From positions 2,164 through 26,485 of the forward strand of contig MFIX01000013.1 of NCBI GenBank assembly GCA_001780825.1: DNA of 24,322 nucleotides, given 5' to 3'. Each line of letters begins with the position of its first letter. Position 1 is the stretch's first letter. The notes under the pieces were generated by a model. It did not search any database and had not been told where the DNA came from. It saw only the letters and a program-made list of their open reading frames with translations. The DNA is from Candidatus Glassbacteria bacterium RIFCSPLOWO2_12_FULL_58_11 (GTDB lineage Bacteria > Gemmatimonadota > Glassbacteria > GWA2-58-10). Shown piece by piece: positions 15,329-22,997 of this stretch. The position numbers were made by a program, and so were the translations under genes.

Positions 15329-15344
15329 GCAAGGCGCGTGCCAG
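15329..15344 (-). promoter_or_regulatory. sigma-54 (RpoN) -24/-12 promoter of hsp20
   Basis: The minus strand reads CTGGCACGCGCCTTGC, matching the RpoN consensus YTGGCACGrNNNTTGCW at all strongly conserved positions, with GG (15341-15342) and GC (15329-15330) separated by exactly 10 bp. Transcription would start near 15317, leaving a leader of about 85 nt before the hsp20 ATG. Such promoters need an AAA+ enhancer-binding protein; candidate upstream sites are at 15445-15496. Confidence 0.82.
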
Positions 15345-15375
15345 AACTCTCTGAATTGCCGTATCTTATTATATA

Positions 15376-15395
15376 TTAATCAATTGAGTGATTAA
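15376..15395. promoter_or_regulatory. inverted repeat TTAATCA-N6-TGATTAA upstream of the sigma-54 promoter
   Basis: A perfect 7-bp inverted repeat with a 6-bp spacer lies in an AT-rich stretch, 32 bp upstream of the -24 element. It sits between the promoter and the upstream dyads, where a DNA-bending protein (such as IHF) or a repressor could act. The sequence is not a good IHF match. Confidence 0.4.
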
Positions 15396-15444
15396 AGGAA
15401 AGGACGATGCAGGAGGTTGGATCAAAACTCGGGGCGGGTTATGA

Positions 15445-15496
15445 TGCCATTATGGCATAACTCAGCCAGCTTGGCTTCGCAAATGCCGAATTGGCA
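15445..15496. promoter_or_regulatory. three evenly spaced NGCC-N5-GGCN dyads, candidate enhancer sites
   Basis: Three 13-bp dyads of the same form lie in a row: TGCCATTATGGCA (15445-15457), AGCCAGCTTGGCT (15464-15476) and TGCCGAATTGGCA (15484-15496). Start-to-start spacing is 19 and 20 bp, close to two helical turns. They are about 130-180 bp upstream of the predicted sigma-54 transcription start, the usual range for enhancer-binding protein sites. Their short stems and the absence of T tracts make them poor terminators for ricT. Confidence 0.65.
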
Positions 15497-15562
15497 GACT
15501 TATTGTTTCGCGGAAAAACTGTATCCGGGGGAGGCAGGACTTATATAATCGGCGGGCCGGTG

Positions 15563-16441
15563 TCAGGACTCGTGCTGGACCGGGTTATTTTTCCTTTCCG
15601 GCTTACTGCTCCGGCAGGGGCATTCTCGGGCGGAATTGAGAAATTCTTCCAAGGGCAGCTTTCGGCGGATTCCATCCCGGTTTTCCAGCTCCACCTGCTC
15701 GTTGAACAGGTCCAGACCGGAGACCCGCTCCGGCCGGCCTTCGGTAAAGATATACTCTCTCCCCTCCTTGGGGAATTTCTTTGTCTGGTCTTTGTAAAAG
15801 TCCCGCTCATACATCAGGCAGCACATCAACCGGCCGCAGATCCCGCTGATCTGGCTCGGATTGAGCGAGAGCCTCTGCTCCTTGGCCGCTTTGAGAGTCA
15901 CCGGCTCGAACTCAGTAAGGAAACTGGTGCAGCAGAGCTTGTAGCCACACCTGCCGCAGCCGCCGATCCGCCTGGCCTCATCGCGCACGCCGATCTGTTT
16001 CAGCTCGATGCGGGTCTTGAAGATCGCGGCCAGGTCTTTTACCAACTGCCGGAAATCGACCCGCTTGTCCGCGGTGAAATAAAAGATGACCTTGTTCCCG
16101 TCGAACTGCCACTCGGCATCCACCAGCTTCATTTCCAGCTCGTGCTCCTCCACTTTTTTAGCACAGATCGTGAAAGCGTCGGCTTCCCGCTCGCTCAGCC
16201 GGCCCAGGCCCTCTCTTTCGGCTTCGGTCGCCAGACGGCGGATTTTATTGAGCTGGGCTTTCTTCTCGTGCTGTTTCCTCGCGGCCAGCTCGCCGGTCTC
16301 TGTCACCCGGCCCAGGTCCTCGCCACGGTCCACATCCACCACCACGTAGTCGCCCACCGCCAGCGGCAATTTGTCGCGGTTGATAAAATACTCCTTGCGC
16401 TCCCGCTTGAACTGTACCTCGACTATTCCAGGATCTATCAC
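15563..16441 (-). CDS. ricT: RicT/YaaT-like PSP1-domain protein with iron-sulfur-type cysteines
   Basis: The family is defined by the PSP1 C-terminal domain. In Bacillus, RicT (YaaT) works with RicA and RicF in a complex binding 4Fe-4S clusters that affects RNase Y and sporulation; in other phyla the role is unknown. The 292 residues start with a small beta domain (VGDYVVVDVDRGEDLGRV, about 29-46) and a helical segment. The conserved block follows: IGVRDEARRIGGCGRCGYKLCC with C162, C165, C170, C171, then SGICGRLMCCLMYE with C202, C207, C208. The C-terminal 30 residues are basic and variable. The start overlaps the holB stop by 4 nt, so translation is probably coupled; pairing with holB is a recurrent arrangement. 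Confidence 0.92.
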   Translation of the reverse strand: MIDPGIVEVQFKRERKEYFINRDKLPLAVGDYVVVDVDRGEDLGRVTETGELAARKQHEKKAQLNKIRRLATEAEREGLGRLSEREADAFTICAKKVEEHELEMKLVDAEWQFDGNKVIFYFTADKRVDFRQLVKDLAAIFKTRIELKQIGVRDEARRIGGCGRCGYKLCCTSFLTEFEPVTLKAAKEQRLSLNPSQISGICGRLMCCLMYERDFYKDQTKKFPKEGREYIFTEGRPERVSGLDLFNEQVELENRDGIRRKLPLEEFLNSARECPCRSSKPERKNNPVQHES

Positions 16442-17583
16442 TGAAGCACCTCTTTCATGTTTTTCATCAGCGACCAGCCGAGAAGTCGCAGGTTGACATT
16501 GCGGTTAAGCGCGTCTCTCAGGTCGATCAGCCTGAACAGTAATTTAATCAAGGTTTGAAAATCCGCAACCTGTCCCGCAAATTCAGCGACCGGACCGGTA
16601 TCCACAATCGATTTTCCGCGGCCGCTCAGCGCCTCTTTCCCGGCGACTCGGAGCATCAGCGCGTCTCTCAGCTCCTGGATCAGACCGGCCAGGTAGCGCT
16701 CGAAGTCTCCGCGGTTGAACATCGGGCCCCGACGGTCCTCGACCAGCTCCAGGCAGACGCCCGCGCCTGGCGCGAGCACGGCCCGGAAGGTTTTATCCAC
16801 CCACTCCTGCCGGCTCTGCAAGGCTTCCTCTTCCCTGAGACGCAGGGCAGCGGGCAGACTGCCATCCGCCAGATCGAGCAGATCCAGGGCCTCGGATTCG
16901 CTCATGGCAAAGCGCCCGGCCAGCAGCCCGGCCAGAATGGACCGCCGGGGCCGGTTCACCTGCAGGCGCTGGCAGCGGCTCAGAATGGTGGGCAGGAGGC
17001 TCGAGGGCCGGTCGCTGCAAAGAATGAGCGTCACATCCGGCCGGGGTTCCTCGAGCAGCTTGAGAAAAGCGTTCGAGGCCTCCAGGCGCAAGCGGTCGGC
17101 GCCGGTGATCACGAAAACCTTGCGCCGCCCCTCGTAACAGCTCCGTGAGGCCTCCTGCCTGATCCGGTTGACCGCCGCCAGGTGGTGTTCGCTCTTCTCG
17201 GCGAATTGAATTTCGCACCAGGGTTTTTCCCGCTTTTTCTCGAACACCTGGGCCAATTTTGTCTGGTCCGGCTGTTCGGCCTTGTAAATAGAACCGGGAA
17301 CCGGGAAAACCCAGATCACGTCCGGATGGTTCAGGTTGGCGATCTTGCGGCAGGAATTGCATTTTCCGCAGCCGGCGGCCAGCCCGCGGGATTCGGTGCA
17401 GTTAAGCGCCGCGGCGAGCCAGAAGGCGAGGCTGCTCTTGCCCCCGCCATCCGGACCGAAAAACAGCAGGGTCCCGCCGAGGCGCTCCCGCCCGAGCGCG
17501 CTCCCAAGCATCGAAACCGGCAGCTCCTTATCGATCAGCTCGGTCAGGCCGAGAGCCGGACCGCCCGATATTTTTTCAGTCAT
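16438..17583 (-). CDS. holB: DNA polymerase III delta' subunit (clamp loader)
   Basis: Delta' is part of the clamp loader that places the sliding clamp on primed DNA. The 381 residues show an AAA+ fold: an apparently intact Walker A, GPDGGGKS at 43-50; a four-cysteine zinc module (C62, C72, C75, C78); the segment VITGADRLRLEASNAFLKLLEEPRPDVTLILCSD at about 158-191; and the SRC motif at 202-204 that supplies the arginine finger. E. coli delta' has a degenerate Walker A, so the intact one here differs. The zinc module and SRC motif separate it from unrelated ATPases; DnaX (tau/gamma) is a less likely alternative because the characteristic DnaX N-terminus is missing. It lies 46 nt after the envC-like gene. 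Confidence 0.9.
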   Translation of the reverse strand: MTEKISGGPALGLTELIDKELPVSMLGSALGRERLGGTLLFFGPDGGGKSSLAFWLAAALNCTESRGLAAGCGKCNSCRKIANLNHPDVIWVFPVPGSIYKAEQPDQTKLAQVFEKKREKPWCEIQFAEKSEHHLAAVNRIRQEASRSCYEGRRKVFVITGADRLRLEASNAFLKLLEEPRPDVTLILCSDRPSSLLPTILSRCQRLQVNRPRRSILAGLLAGRFAMSESEALDLLDLADGSLPAALRLREEEALQSRQEWVDKTFRAVLAPGAGVCLELVEDRRGPMFNRGDFERYLAGLIQELRDALMLRVAGKEALSGRGKSIVDTGPVAEFAGQVADFQTLIKLLFRLIDLRDALNRNVNLRLLGWSLMKNMKEVLQ

Positions 17584-17629
17584 TTCCGCGCTCCAGGATC
17601 AGCCGATCCGGAAAGAAACGCCCATTTGC

Positions 17630-18859
17630 TTACATCCGCCCCAGCCATTTGAGGGGGTCTTCGGCCCGGCCGCCGTTACGCAGCTCGAAATAGAGCAGCG
17701 GCCCCTCGAGCGAGCCGGTCGCCCCGACGCTGGCGATAGTCTGGCCCTCGGCGACGAAATCGCCGGCCTGCACGAAGACTTCCCCCAGATGCCCGTAAAT
17801 AGTGTACATTCCCGAGCCGTGATAGAGCATCACCATTTTCCCGTAGGTACGGTACCAGTCCGCGATCTCCACCGTGCCGCCGGCCACTGAATGCACCTCG
17901 CTGCCCAGCTCGGCCTTGATGTCGATCCCATTGTTGATCACCCTGGTCCGGGTCATCGAGTCCTCGTAAGGCCCGAAGCCCCGGATCATGCGGCCACCGG
18001 CCACCGGCCATTTGAGCTTGCCCATCCGGCCGTCCAGGTACGCGGTCTCGGGCGGCAGGATGCGGCCCTCGCGCTTCGCTTTCTCCTGGGCCTCCAACCT
18101 TCTGCGCTCCAGCTCGGCGATAATGCTGCGCATCCTTTCGCGGTCGGCCTTGCGCTCCTCCAGGGCCTTGAGCACCTCGGCCCGCTGGGTTTTGACCGAT
18201 TTAAGGAGCTTCTGGTGCTGGGTCTCGGAGCTCTGAAGGCTCTGCTGTTCCCGCTCCAGCTCCTCTTTCCGCGTCACCCGCAAGGCCAGCTTCCGCTCGC
18301 TGGCTCTCCGGTATTCGCCGTAGGTCTGCTGAAGGCCGCCGACCTCGCGCACCAGCCGTTTGTCCTGCCCGGCAATCAGGGTCAGGTACTTTATGCGCTT
18401 GAGTAAATCCGTGAACGAGTGGCTGCCGATCAGCACCGCCACCTCGTGGAGCCGGCCGCGCTTGTAGATCTCGCGGATACGCCGGTAGAGGATCGCTTTC
18501 TTGCCCTTCAGCTTTTGCGCCAGCACAGCCAGCTGATGGTTGATATAGTTTATCTCGGCGCTGATTTCCTCTATTTCGCTGTTCAGGCTTTTCAAGGTCT
18601 GGCGGGACTTGTCGATCCGGCGCTCGATATCCTGGATTTGCACAGCCAGTCCATGCTCCTGTTTTGCCAGGCCTTTGGCGCGCTCATCCTTGGTCCGGAT
18701 TTCCTCCTCAATCTCCTCCAGCTTAGACTTGCTGGTCTTGATTTCGCGCTCGGCCTGGCGGATTTTGTCCCGTTGCGCCGGACAGTCACGCCAGGGATAA
18801 ATAACCGCGGCAAACAGCAAAAACAGCAGGATCGGATTTAAACGCCGGACGATCTTCAA
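17630..18859 (-). CDS. envC: EnvC-like murein hydrolase activator (coiled coil plus degenerate LytM domain)
   Basis: EnvC is recruited by FtsEX and activates amidases that split septal peptidoglycan in the periplasm. The 409 residues have a signal peptide (about 1-28), a long coiled coil (about 30-270, rich in E/K heptads, broken near 115-165 by GRLHEVAVLIGSHSFTDLLKRIKYL, the usual EnvC restraining region), and a C-terminal LytM domain (about 280-405). The domain has lost catalytic residues: the HxxxD position reads N309-NGID, and the HxH position reads L388-L-Y390, while H357 is kept. It therefore should not be a peptidase and fits an activator. It lies directly downstream of ftsE and ftsX (95-nt gap), which strongly supports the role. 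Confidence 0.9.
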   Translation of the reverse strand: MKIVRRLNPILLFLLFAAVIYPWRDCPAQRDKIRQAEREIKTSKSKLEEIEEEIRTKDERAKGLAKQEHGLAVQIQDIERRIDKSRQTLKSLNSEIEEISAEINYINHQLAVLAQKLKGKKAILYRRIREIYKRGRLHEVAVLIGSHSFTDLLKRIKYLTLIAGQDKRLVREVGGLQQTYGEYRRASERKLALRVTRKEELEREQQSLQSSETQHQKLLKSVKTQRAEVLKALEERKADRERMRSIIAELERRRLEAQEKAKREGRILPPETAYLDGRMGKLKWPVAGGRMIRGFGPYEDSMTRTRVINNGIDIKAELGSEVHSVAGGTVEIADWYRTYGKMVMLYHGSGMYTIYGHLGEVFVQAGDFVAEGQTIASVGATGSLEGPLLYFELRNGGRAEDPLKWLGRM

Positions 18860-18954
18860 GTCGCGAGTCCCGCCCTGTATCGGAAACGAAGCTCAGGTAG
18901 AAAGGGTCAATGATTAAAGTAACAAGCTAAATGTTCGGATTGCGGAAGTTCAGG

Positions 18955-19812
18955 CTAGACCCGCCTCAGGTACCTTCCCAGCGAGATCCAGCTTCCCGCC
19001 AGGCCCAGCAGCCCGCCCGCCAGGACCGTATAGAGGTAATAGCGGTCGCTGAAATTGGTGATCGGGATGACCCTGTCGTTGAAAACGGTGGTGGCGGCGA
19101 AGATCAATCCCGCGGCCAGAAGGCCGCCCAGGGCCCCCTTGAGGAAACCCTCGAGCAAAAAAGAGCGCCGGATATACCAGTTGGTGGCGCCGACGATTTT
19201 CATGATGAAAATTTCTTTCCGGCGGCTGAATATGGCGATCTTGACCGCGCTGGAAATCAGGATTATCGAAACCAGCCCAAGCAGGGCCCCCGCGGAGAGC
19301 CCCACCACGCTGACCATGTGTTTGAAAATGTCCATGCGGCGCAGCCAGTCACGACCGTAGTCCACCTCCTCGACGAAAGAGAAGGCTTGCGCCCGTTCGG
19401 CTACCCGCTGGACATGCAGGGTATCGCGGTATCCCTCTTTCATGTTGATATTGAATGAGGCCGGGACCGGGTTGGTTTCCAGGTCCTGGAGCAGGTCGCT
19501 GTCCGGCCCCAGGTCGGCCCGGAAATTATCCAGGGCTTCCTGCTTGCTCATGTAGCGCACCTGGCTGACACCCTCGAGCCGGCTCAGGTCCTCGAGGGCC
19601 AGCCCGACCTCGCTCTGGTCGGCATTGTCCCGCAGGTAGGCGACAATTTCGACTTTATTCTCGAGGTAGCGGATCAGAGTGTTCAGGTTCAGCAGGGCGA
19701 GGTAGAAAAGTCCGAGCACCAGCAGGGAAAACCCGGTGACCAGTATCGCGAATAGCGACATGGTTTTGGCCCGGGTGAACCCGAGGATCGCTTCTTTAAG
19801 CGTGCGCAGCAT
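18955..19812 (-). CDS. ftsX: cell division protein FtsX
   Basis: FtsX is the membrane half of the FtsEX ABC-like complex, which does not transport a substrate but passes ATP-driven movement to a periplasmic murein-hydrolase activator. The 285 residues have the expected topology: a cytoplasmic N-terminus, a first membrane helix (about 18-42), a large periplasmic domain (about 45-170) with the typical VEIVAYLRDNADQSEVGLALEDLSRLEGVSQVRYMSKQEAL, then three more helices in the FtsX permease domain (about 175-280). ftsE lies 55 nt upstream and an envC-like gene downstream, so all three parts of the septal hydrolase switch are encoded together. The length is usual. Confidence 0.95.
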   Translation of the reverse strand: MLRTLKEAILGFTRAKTMSLFAILVTGFSLLVLGLFYLALLNLNTLIRYLENKVEIVAYLRDNADQSEVGLALEDLSRLEGVSQVRYMSKQEALDNFRADLGPDSDLLQDLETNPVPASFNINMKEGYRDTLHVQRVAERAQAFSFVEEVDYGRDWLRRMDIFKHMVSVVGLSAGALLGLVSIILISSAVKIAIFSRRKEIFIMKIVGATNWYIRRSFLLEGFLKGALGGLLAAGLIFAATTVFNDRVIPITNFSDRYYLYTVLAGGLLGLAGSWISLGRYLRRV

Positions 19813-19867
19813 CTTTTTCCAGGCTTGAGAGGATGGTTCGCAGATTGCCCCGCCTGCGCCGAAAAAG

Positions 19868-20569
19868 CTAAATCTCCGCGGGCGGCGCCGACGGCGCGAA
19901 ATTGCCGTTCGGCCCGTCGAATACCAGCCGGCCGGAGGAGAGATGCAACCGGCGGAAATCCTCGCGGCCCTTGAGCAGGCCGTAATTGTGAGTCGCCAGC
20001 AGCACCGCCGTGCCCAGCGTATTGATCTCGATCATCAGGCGCAGGATATCCAGGCTGATCGCCGGGTCCAGGTTGCCGGTCGGCTCATCGGCGATCAGGA
20101 TGAACGGCTCGCCGACCAGGGCCCGCGCAATCGCCACCCGCTGCTGTTCCCCGCCGGACAGCTCGTTGGGAAAACACTTTTCCTTGTCCGCCAGGCCGAG
20201 CTGTTCGAGCACCCGGGACACTCTCCTGCGGATGAAAGTCCGGGAGGCCCCGGTCACCTCGAGGGCATAGGCGATATTTTCCCCGGCCGTGCGGTTCTCC
20301 AGCAGGGCGAAATCCTGGAACACCACCCCCAGTTTCCTTCTCAGGTACGGAACCTTGCGCCGCGGGAGGCGGTTCGAGCTGAAATCGGCGACAATCACCT
20401 CGCCGCTGAGCGGTTTAAGCTCGTGGTAGATCAGCTTGAGCAGGGTGCTTTTGCCGCTGCCGCTGGGCCCGGTCAGGAACACGAACTCGCCCTTTTCGAT
20501 ATGGAAGCTCAGTCTTTCCAGCACCCTGGTGCGACGGTAGCCGGCCGAGACATCCCTGAATCCGATCAT
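19868..20569 (-). CDS. ftsE: cell division ATP-binding protein FtsE
   Basis: FtsE is the cytoplasmic ATPase of the FtsEX complex at the division site. The 233 residues contain Walker A GPSGSGKS at 34-41, the Q-loop GVVFQDFALL at 81-90, the signature LSGGEQQRVAIARAL at 137-151, Walker B LIADEPTGNLDP at 158-169 and the switch His in LLATHN near 195. The sequence VVFQDFxLL and NRTAGENIAYALEVTG are characteristic of FtsE rather than lipoprotein exporters. The start overlaps the pdxA stop by 4 nt, so translation is likely coupled. The C-terminus is about 10 residues longer than in E. coli. Confidence 0.95.
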   Translation of the reverse strand: MIGFRDVSAGYRRTRVLERLSFHIEKGEFVFLTGPSGSGKSTLLKLIYHELKPLSGEVIVADFSSNRLPRRKVPYLRRKLGVVFQDFALLENRTAGENIAYALEVTGASRTFIRRRVSRVLEQLGLADKEKCFPNELSGGEQQRVAIARALVGEPFILIADEPTGNLDPAISLDILRLMIEINTLGTAVLLATHNYGLLKGREDFRRLHLSSGRLVFDGPNGNFAPSAPPAEI

Positions 20570-21672
20570 CCGGTTCTCCGTTTTCCGCTCCGGCAGAGCC
20601 GCGCGGCCAGCCGGGCCGCCTCGAGCATACTGCCCGGATCCGCGATTCCCCGGCCCGCGATATCCAGGGCGGTGCCATGGTCCGGGGAGGTTCGGACAAA
20701 AGGAAGGCCGAGGGTGATATTCACTCCGCGGCCGAAAGAATGCATCTTTATCGCGATCATCGCCTGGTCGTGATACATGGCCAACACCGCATGGAACTCC
20801 CCCCGGGCGGCCCTGACAAAAACAGTATCCGCCGGGAATGGACCGTGAACCGCCAGACCGGCCCGCCGGGCCTTTTCCGCCGCAGCGGAGACCACCCGCT
20901 GGTCTTCATCCCCGGCCAGGCCGCCATCCCCCAGGTGCGGGTTCAGCCCGCAGAGCGCGATTTCCGGATTCTCGATAGCGAACAGCTCCCGCAAACCCCT
21001 GTCGATCACCCGGCATTGGCCCACGAGCAGCTCGACAGTAATGAGCTCCGGGACCCGAGACAGAGCCACATGTGTCGTGGCCGGGACCACCCGCAGAGTT
21101 CCTCCGGCAAGCATCATGGCGACTTCCACGCCGCCGGCCAGAGCCGAGAGCATTTCAGTATGCCCTGGATAGTGATAGCCGCCCAGATTGAGAGCGCTCT
21201 TGTCCAGGGGTGCGGTGACAAGCGCCTCCGCCCGGCCCTCGCGGACCAGGCCGACCGCGCGCTCGATCGCTCTGCCGGCCCAGCTCCCGCAGATTTCCGG
21301 GCGGCCGAGCAAAAATTTCCGCCACCCGCGGAGGTCTTTCAGTGCCGGGAATGACTCTGAGCTTCCGCCCACCTCCACCACCCGCCCGAGAGCTTTTTCC
21401 ACTCTGAGGGGCAGGCCGTTCGGCCAGAGGTTTTTCGCCTGAGCGGCCAGCAGCGATTCGACCCCAATCAGCAGGGGCTCGAACTCTTTTTCAGTCCCCG
21501 GTTCGGCGACAGCTTTAAGCAGCACCTCCGGCCCGATCCCCCGCGCATCCCCCATGGTAAAAGCCAGAACCGGCTTTCCGGCCTGCTCCGCGCCTGCCTT
21601 ACTGCTCCGCTTCGACCGCGGACCAGCCTTTGAAACGGATGTCGATGTAAGTTTTCTTACGGAGCTCTTCAA
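20566..21672 (-). CDS. pdxA: 4-hydroxythreonine-4-phosphate dehydrogenase PdxA
   Basis: PdxA oxidises 4-phosphohydroxy-L-threonine with NAD in the DXP-dependent route to pyridoxal phosphate (vitamin B6). The core matches the family: FTMGDARGIGPEVLLKA near 38-54, TAPLDKSALNLGGYHYPGHTEML with metal ligand H171, GLNPHLGDGG with H246, AMYHDQAMIAIKM with H301, and TSPDHGTALDIAGRG near 328-342. The start is a problem: the only acceptable codon upstream of the conserved core is TTG at 21672, which overlaps surA by 74 nt and adds a basic tail of about 30 residues. Real translation may instead start near KPVLAFTMGD from a non-standard codon. The gene follows surA, a known pairing, and precedes ftsE with a 4-nt overlap. 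Confidence 0.93.
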   Translation of the reverse strand: MKSSVRKLTSTSVSKAGPRSKRSSKAGAEQAGKPVLAFTMGDARGIGPEVLLKAVAEPGTEKEFEPLLIGVESLLAAQAKNLWPNGLPLRVEKALGRVVEVGGSSESFPALKDLRGWRKFLLGRPEICGSWAGRAIERAVGLVREGRAEALVTAPLDKSALNLGGYHYPGHTEMLSALAGGVEVAMMLAGGTLRVVPATTHVALSRVPELITVELLVGQCRVIDRGLRELFAIENPEIALCGLNPHLGDGGLAGDEDQRVVSAAAEKARRAGLAVHGPFPADTVFVRAARGEFHAVLAMYHDQAMIAIKMHSFGRGVNITLGLPFVRTSPDHGTALDIAGRGIADPGSMLEAARLAARLCRSGKRRTG

Positions 21673-22924
21673 CGTAAGCCTCGATCGCTTTGGTATACTG
21701 GAGGCGTTCGATAACCTGCTGGCGGATATCTTCGAAGTTGAGCGGAGCCGCCTCCTTGCGATCGAGCTCGCACATCAACAGGTAACCGTTGGGTTTCATC
21801 TCCACCAGCCCGGAAATCCGGCGATTCGAATTGGGCACCGGGCTCAGCTCTCCCTGAAGCGCGGTTTTGAACTCCGCGGGCTGGATGTTATCGAGCACGG
21901 TGAAATTCGGGGACTCGATCAGTCCGGTGGTTTCCTCGCTGTTCTCCTTGGCCAGCTTGTAGAAATCCTCGCCGTTAAGGACCCGCTGTCTAAGGGATTC
22001 GGCCAGCTCCCTGGCCTTGGCCCAGTCCTCCTCGGTAATCCTGGTCGCGGCGAGAACGTGACGCGCCTTGACCTCTTTCTGGCGGCGCGATTCGACCTGG
22101 ATCAGGTGCCAGCCGTACTTGGTCTGCACCATGCGCACCTCGCCGACTTTCATACTGAACGCGGCTTCCTCGAACTCTTTCACCATGTCGCCTTTGGAGA
22201 AAAAGCCCAAATCTCCCCCCTTGTCCGCGGTGGGATCGTCCGAGAACTTCTCCGCCAGATAACCGAAATCCGTTCCATCGAGATACATCTTATAGACCGA
22301 GTCGATTTTGGCCTTGGCCTCTTCCAGGACCGCCTCTCCCGGCTTGGGGGGGATAATCATATACTGGTACTTGACTTGCTCAGGACTGTTGCCCGTCGCC
22401 TGGCTATCGAAGAACTGGCGCGCCTCCTCCTCGGTCACTTTGACGCGGGGAAACTCGTGGCTGTGGTCCTGGAGGAATTTCTGACGGAGCAGCTCGTTGC
22501 TCGCCTGTTCGCGGTAAATTTCTTTCAGCTGCTCTACAGTCTGGCCCGCCGCGGTCAGGTCTCGCTGAAAGGCCTGCTCGCTGGGGTAATTGTTGCGCAG
22601 GTTATTGAGCAGGTTTTCGACCTGCTGACTGATATCATCATCGGTAACCTCCACCTTGGCCTCCCGCGCCTGGTGCAGCAGGACCCGGTTGGAGATCTCC
22701 GCCTGGAAAACCTCATCGGTCAGCATGCGCATGCCCGCTGTATCGGCCATCGGAATCTTGCGCTCCTCCGCGGCCTGGATCGCCATCATTTTCACCTCGC
22801 TGGAGAGGATAATCTCCCCCCCGACCACCGCCGCGACATCCTCGAGGATCACTCGCTGGCCGGCCTGCTGAGCCGCGGCTGAGGAACAGCACAGCAACAA
22901 TATGGCAAAGAGCTTCTCTTTCAT
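21599..22924 (-). CDS. surA: SurA-like periplasmic chaperone / peptidyl-prolyl isomerase
   Basis: SurA-type proteins escort outer-membrane proteins through the periplasm. The frame reaches back to 23080, but ATG at 22922-22924 has GGAG six bases upstream and begins a clear signal peptide (MKEKLFAILLLCCSSAAA-QQ), so 441 residues are called. A SurA_N helical region covers about 28-155 (AVVGGEIILSSEVKM, then VTDDDISQQVENLLNN). A parvulin domain covers about 184-279, ending FEEAAFSMKVGEVRMVQTKYGWHLIQVESRR. A second, divergent parvulin-like region starts KARHVLAATRI at 287 and runs to about 395. A C-terminal helix closes the chaperone module. It heads the long surA-pdxA-ftsEX-envC-holB-ricT run; its own promoter is at 23135-23163. 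Confidence 0.92.
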   Translation of the reverse strand: MKEKLFAILLLCCSSAAAQQAGQRVILEDVAAVVGGEIILSSEVKMMAIQAAEERKIPMADTAGMRMLTDEVFQAEISNRVLLHQAREAKVEVTDDDISQQVENLLNNLRNNYPSEQAFQRDLTAAGQTVEQLKEIYREQASNELLRQKFLQDHSHEFPRVKVTEEEARQFFDSQATGNSPEQVKYQYMIIPPKPGEAVLEEAKAKIDSVYKMYLDGTDFGYLAEKFSDDPTADKGGDLGFFSKGDMVKEFEEAAFSMKVGEVRMVQTKYGWHLIQVESRRQKEVKARHVLAATRITEEDWAKARELAESLRQRVLNGEDFYKLAKENSEETTGLIESPNFTVLDNIQPAEFKTALQGELSPVPNSNRRISGLVEMKPNGYLLMCELDRKEAAPLNFEDIRQQVIERLQYTKAIEAYVEELRKKTYIDIRFKGWSAVEAEQ

Positions 22925-22968
22925 CATCGACTCCGATTTTTGAGCCATCTTCCGGGTGAAATTTGCTT

Positions 22969-22997
22969 CCGGCCCGGTGGGCCGGCGGCTTAAGCCG
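22969..22997 (-). promoter_or_regulatory. GC-rich hairpins in the surA leader
   Basis: A strong stem CCGGCCC-(3-base loop)-GGGCCGG (22969-22985) is followed by the 12-bp palindrome CGGCTTAAGCCG (22986-22997). Both lie about 45-75 bases upstream of the surA start, inside the predicted 200-nt leader. A larger alternative pairing TTCCGGC (22967-22973) with GCCGGAA (22994-23000) is also possible, so the leader could switch between folds. No known riboswitch was recognised. Confidence 0.45.

Noticed and set aside
15445..15496. The dyads as a ricT operon terminator
   Set aside because: The stems are only four to five bp with five-base loops and no T tract follows on the minus strand; even spacing and shared sequence fit binding sites better.
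21554..22882. Plus-strand open frame of 442 codons opposite surA
   Set aside because: The surA frame on the other strand has a signal peptide and parvulin domain; the plus frame has no support.
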